This document shows, piece after piece, positions 32,012-33,501 of a DNA stretch of 33,501 nucleotides. This DNA is from Deltaproteobacteria bacterium. GTDB lineage: Bacteria > Desulfobacterota > DSM-4660 > Desulfatiglandales > Desulfatiglandaceae. Numbering within the stretch: position 1 is the first letter of the stretch; each line of letters starts with the position of its first letter. The position numbers and the translations under genes were made by a program. The notes below the pieces were generated by a model. It was not told where the DNA came from. It did not search any database and saw nothing but the letters and a program-made list of their open reading frames with translations. Where the stretch lies: assembly GCA_019307945.1 (NCBI GenBank), contig JAFDIS010000097.1, positions 1 to 33,501 of the forward strand, given 5' to 3'.

Positions 32012-33501
32012 GCGAAGTCCGGGAAACGGTCCCCCGGGTTTTCCGGGACACGGTGCGCCGGCATGGGGACCGGGTCGCCATGAGGAGGAAGGAATACGGC
32101 CTGTGGCACGACATATCGTGGAATGAATACTATCGCCTTTCAAGCCATGTGGGGGCGGCCCTGATTTCCATGGGTCTGGAGCCCGGCGACTGCGTGGCCG
32201 TCATCGGGGACAACTGTGCCGAGTGGGTGATCGCCGACATGGGGATTCAGGGCGCCGGGGGGGTGGCCGTGGGTGTCTATGCCACCAATGCCTGGCAGCA
32301 GGTCGAGTATGTGATCGACAATTCTGACGCCAAGTTCTTTTTCGTGGAAAACGAAGAGCAACTGGACAAGTGGCTCCACTTCAGGGACCGGGTGCCCCGG
32401 CTCAAAAAGGTGATCGTGTGGGACACGGAAGGACTCCGGCATTTCAAAGATCCCATGGTGATGACCTACGACGAACTGCTGGAAACGGGCCGCAGGGCCG
32501 CCGGCGAGGATCCGGGCGTCTTCGAGCGCAGGGCCGAGGAGGTCAAGCCCGAGGATCTCTCGGTGCTGATCTACACCTCCGGGACCACGGGCCCTCCCAA
32601 GGGGGCCATGCTTAGTCACCGGAACGTCACCTGGATGGCCAGGGCGCTCAAGAGCACGAATCCCGTCTACGACACGGACGAGGTCCTGAGTTTCCTGCCC
32701 CTCTGCCATATCTTCGAACGGATGTTTTCCGTTTTCGTGCACATCACCTATGCCTATACGGTGAACTTCGTGGAAAAGCTGGACACGGTGACCGACAACA
32801 TGACAGAGATTTCCCCCACCGTTGGGTACGCGGTTCCCAGGATATGGGAGAAGTATTACTCGGCCATCGTGATCAAGATGTCCGATGCCACCTGGTTCAA
32901 ACGTCTCGTTTTCGGCCTCGCCCTCAAGATAGGGAAAAAAAGAGCGAAGCTCCAGATGGACTTCGAGCCGGTCCCCCGTGCTCTGGAACTGCTTTACGGA
33001 TTGGCCTATTTTGCGGTCTTCAGGAAACTCAAGGAGCGCATGGGTTTTGACCGCATGCGGATCGCCTATTCGGGCGCCGCACCCATCAGCCACGACGTAC
33101 TCCATTTCTTCCAGTCCATCGGGATCAACCTCATCGAAGGGTACGGTCAGACGGAAGGGACGGGGGTCACCACCGCCTCCCGCATCGGGGCCCTCAAGTT
33201 CGGCACCGTGGGTATGCCTCTGCCCGGGGTGGAGGTCCGGCTGGCGGATGACGGGGAAATCCTGGTGAGGTCCCCCGGAGTCTTTCAGGGATATTTCAAG
33301 AATCCGGAGTCCACGGCCCGAACGGTGGTGAACGGCTGGCTCCACTCAGGCGATGTGGGGGAAATAGACGAGGATGGATTCCTGCGGATCACGGATCGCA
33401 AGAAAGACATCATCGTCACGGCGGGGGGCAAGAACATCACGCCTCAGTATATCGAAAACAAGCTCAAATCGAGCCTCTACATCAACGATGCCGTGGTGAT
33501 C
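32008..33501 (+). CDS. Long-chain-type acyl-CoA synthetase (AMP-forming), cut at the right edge
   Basis: The frame is open for 498 codons to the window end. Adenylation motifs are in order: YTSGTTGPPKG (about 189-199, phosphate loop), GYGQTEGTG (about 378-386), GWLHSGDVGEIDEDGFLRIT and DRKKDIIVTAGGKNITP (hinge and C-terminal domain). FLPLCHIFERM is typical of FadD15-like long-chain synthetases. It converts a carboxylic acid, ATP and CoA into acyl-CoA. Roughly 100 C-terminal residues should lie beyond the edge, including the catalytic lysine. The ATG at 32008 shares four bases with the livF stop; an in-frame ATG at 31984 is possible. The position at the end of the liv operon suggests that it activates an imported acid; this is an inference. 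Confidence 0.93.
   Translation, partial: MSEVRETVPRVFRDTVRRHGDRVAMRRKEYGLWHDISWNEYYRLSSHVGAALISMGLEPGDCVAVIGDNCAEWVIADMGIQGAGGVAVGVYATNAWQQVEYVIDNSDAKFFFVENEEQLDKWLHFRDRVPRLKKVIVWDTEGLRHFKDPMVMTYDELLETGRRAAGEDPGVFERRAEEVKPEDLSVLIYTSGTTGPPKGAMLSHRNVTWMARALKSTNPVYDTDEVLSFLPLCHIFERMFSVFVHITYAYTVNFVEKLDTVTDNMTEISPTVGYAVPRIWEKYYSAIVIKMSDATWFKRLVFGLALKIGKKRAKLQMDFEPVPRALELLYGLAYFAVFRKLKERMGFDRMRIAYSGAAPISHDVLHFFQSIGINLIEGYGQTEGTGVTTASRIGALKFGTVGMPLPGVEVRLADDGEILVRSPGVFQGYFKNPESTARTVVNGWLHSGDVGEIDEDGFLRITDRKKDIIVTAGGKNITPQYIENKLKSSLYINDAVVI

Noticed and set aside
1-33501. CRISPR array, prophage or intact insertion sequence
   Set aside because: No regularly spaced repeats, phage structural genes or complete transposase with terminal repeats were seen.

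Overview
This is a GC-rich bacterial window whose gene content fits a Desulfobacterota (deltaproteobacterial) anaerobe, probably a sulfate reducer or a syntroph. The clues are a siroheme-decarboxylase-type haem gene (ahbA/ahbB family) next to hemL, a Rex redox repressor beside a detached F0 ATP-synthase operon, TRAP and Liv-type carboxylate/amino-acid uptake systems, and a GcvH-like/lipoate-ligase/radical-SAM cluster. No single marker fixes the genus.

Layout. (1) 1-5100 is a scarred accessory stretch. It holds the tail of an IS200-like/RAYT transposase, a 5'-truncated acyl-CoA dehydrogenase, an intact dctPQM TRAP operon (minus strand), a broken IS1634-type transposase with an internal deletion and a 26-bp tandem duplication, tRNA-Glu, a partial tRNA-Glu look-alike, and tRNA-Lys with a clear promoter. 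(2) 5150-11070 is a minus-strand run read as ChaN-like lipoprotein, Nudix hydrolase, hisD, GcvH-like lipoyl carrier, lipoate ligase with a fused accessory domain, and a radical-SAM protein; the last three look like a self-contained protein-lipoylation unit of the LipS type. (3) 11252-21404 is a plus-strand housekeeping run: GNAT, uvrC, an M23 peptidase, secA, argJ, a pair of decayed genes, then efp overlapping epmA. (4) 21406-25863 is minus: rex with a candidate Rex operator, the F0 genes atpZ-atpI-atpB-atpE ending in a strong terminator, and ahb-type gene plus hemL. (5) 26133-33501 is plus: a DUF1992 gene with its own terminator, then livM-livH-livK-livG-livF translationally coupled to an acyl-CoA synthetase that runs off the right edge.

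How it fits together. Most intact genes are core metabolism, secretion, repair and energy functions. The uptake systems at both ends import organic acids or amino acids, and the acyl-CoA ligase fused to the Liv operon suggests that at least that transporter delivers a carboxylate that is activated at once to its CoA thioester. The most unusual coherent unit is the lipoylation cluster. The decaying genes are also informative: two unrelated pseudogenes each carry a short perfect tandem duplication whose length is not a multiple of three and which breaks the frame. I found no CRISPR array, prophage or intact insertion sequence.
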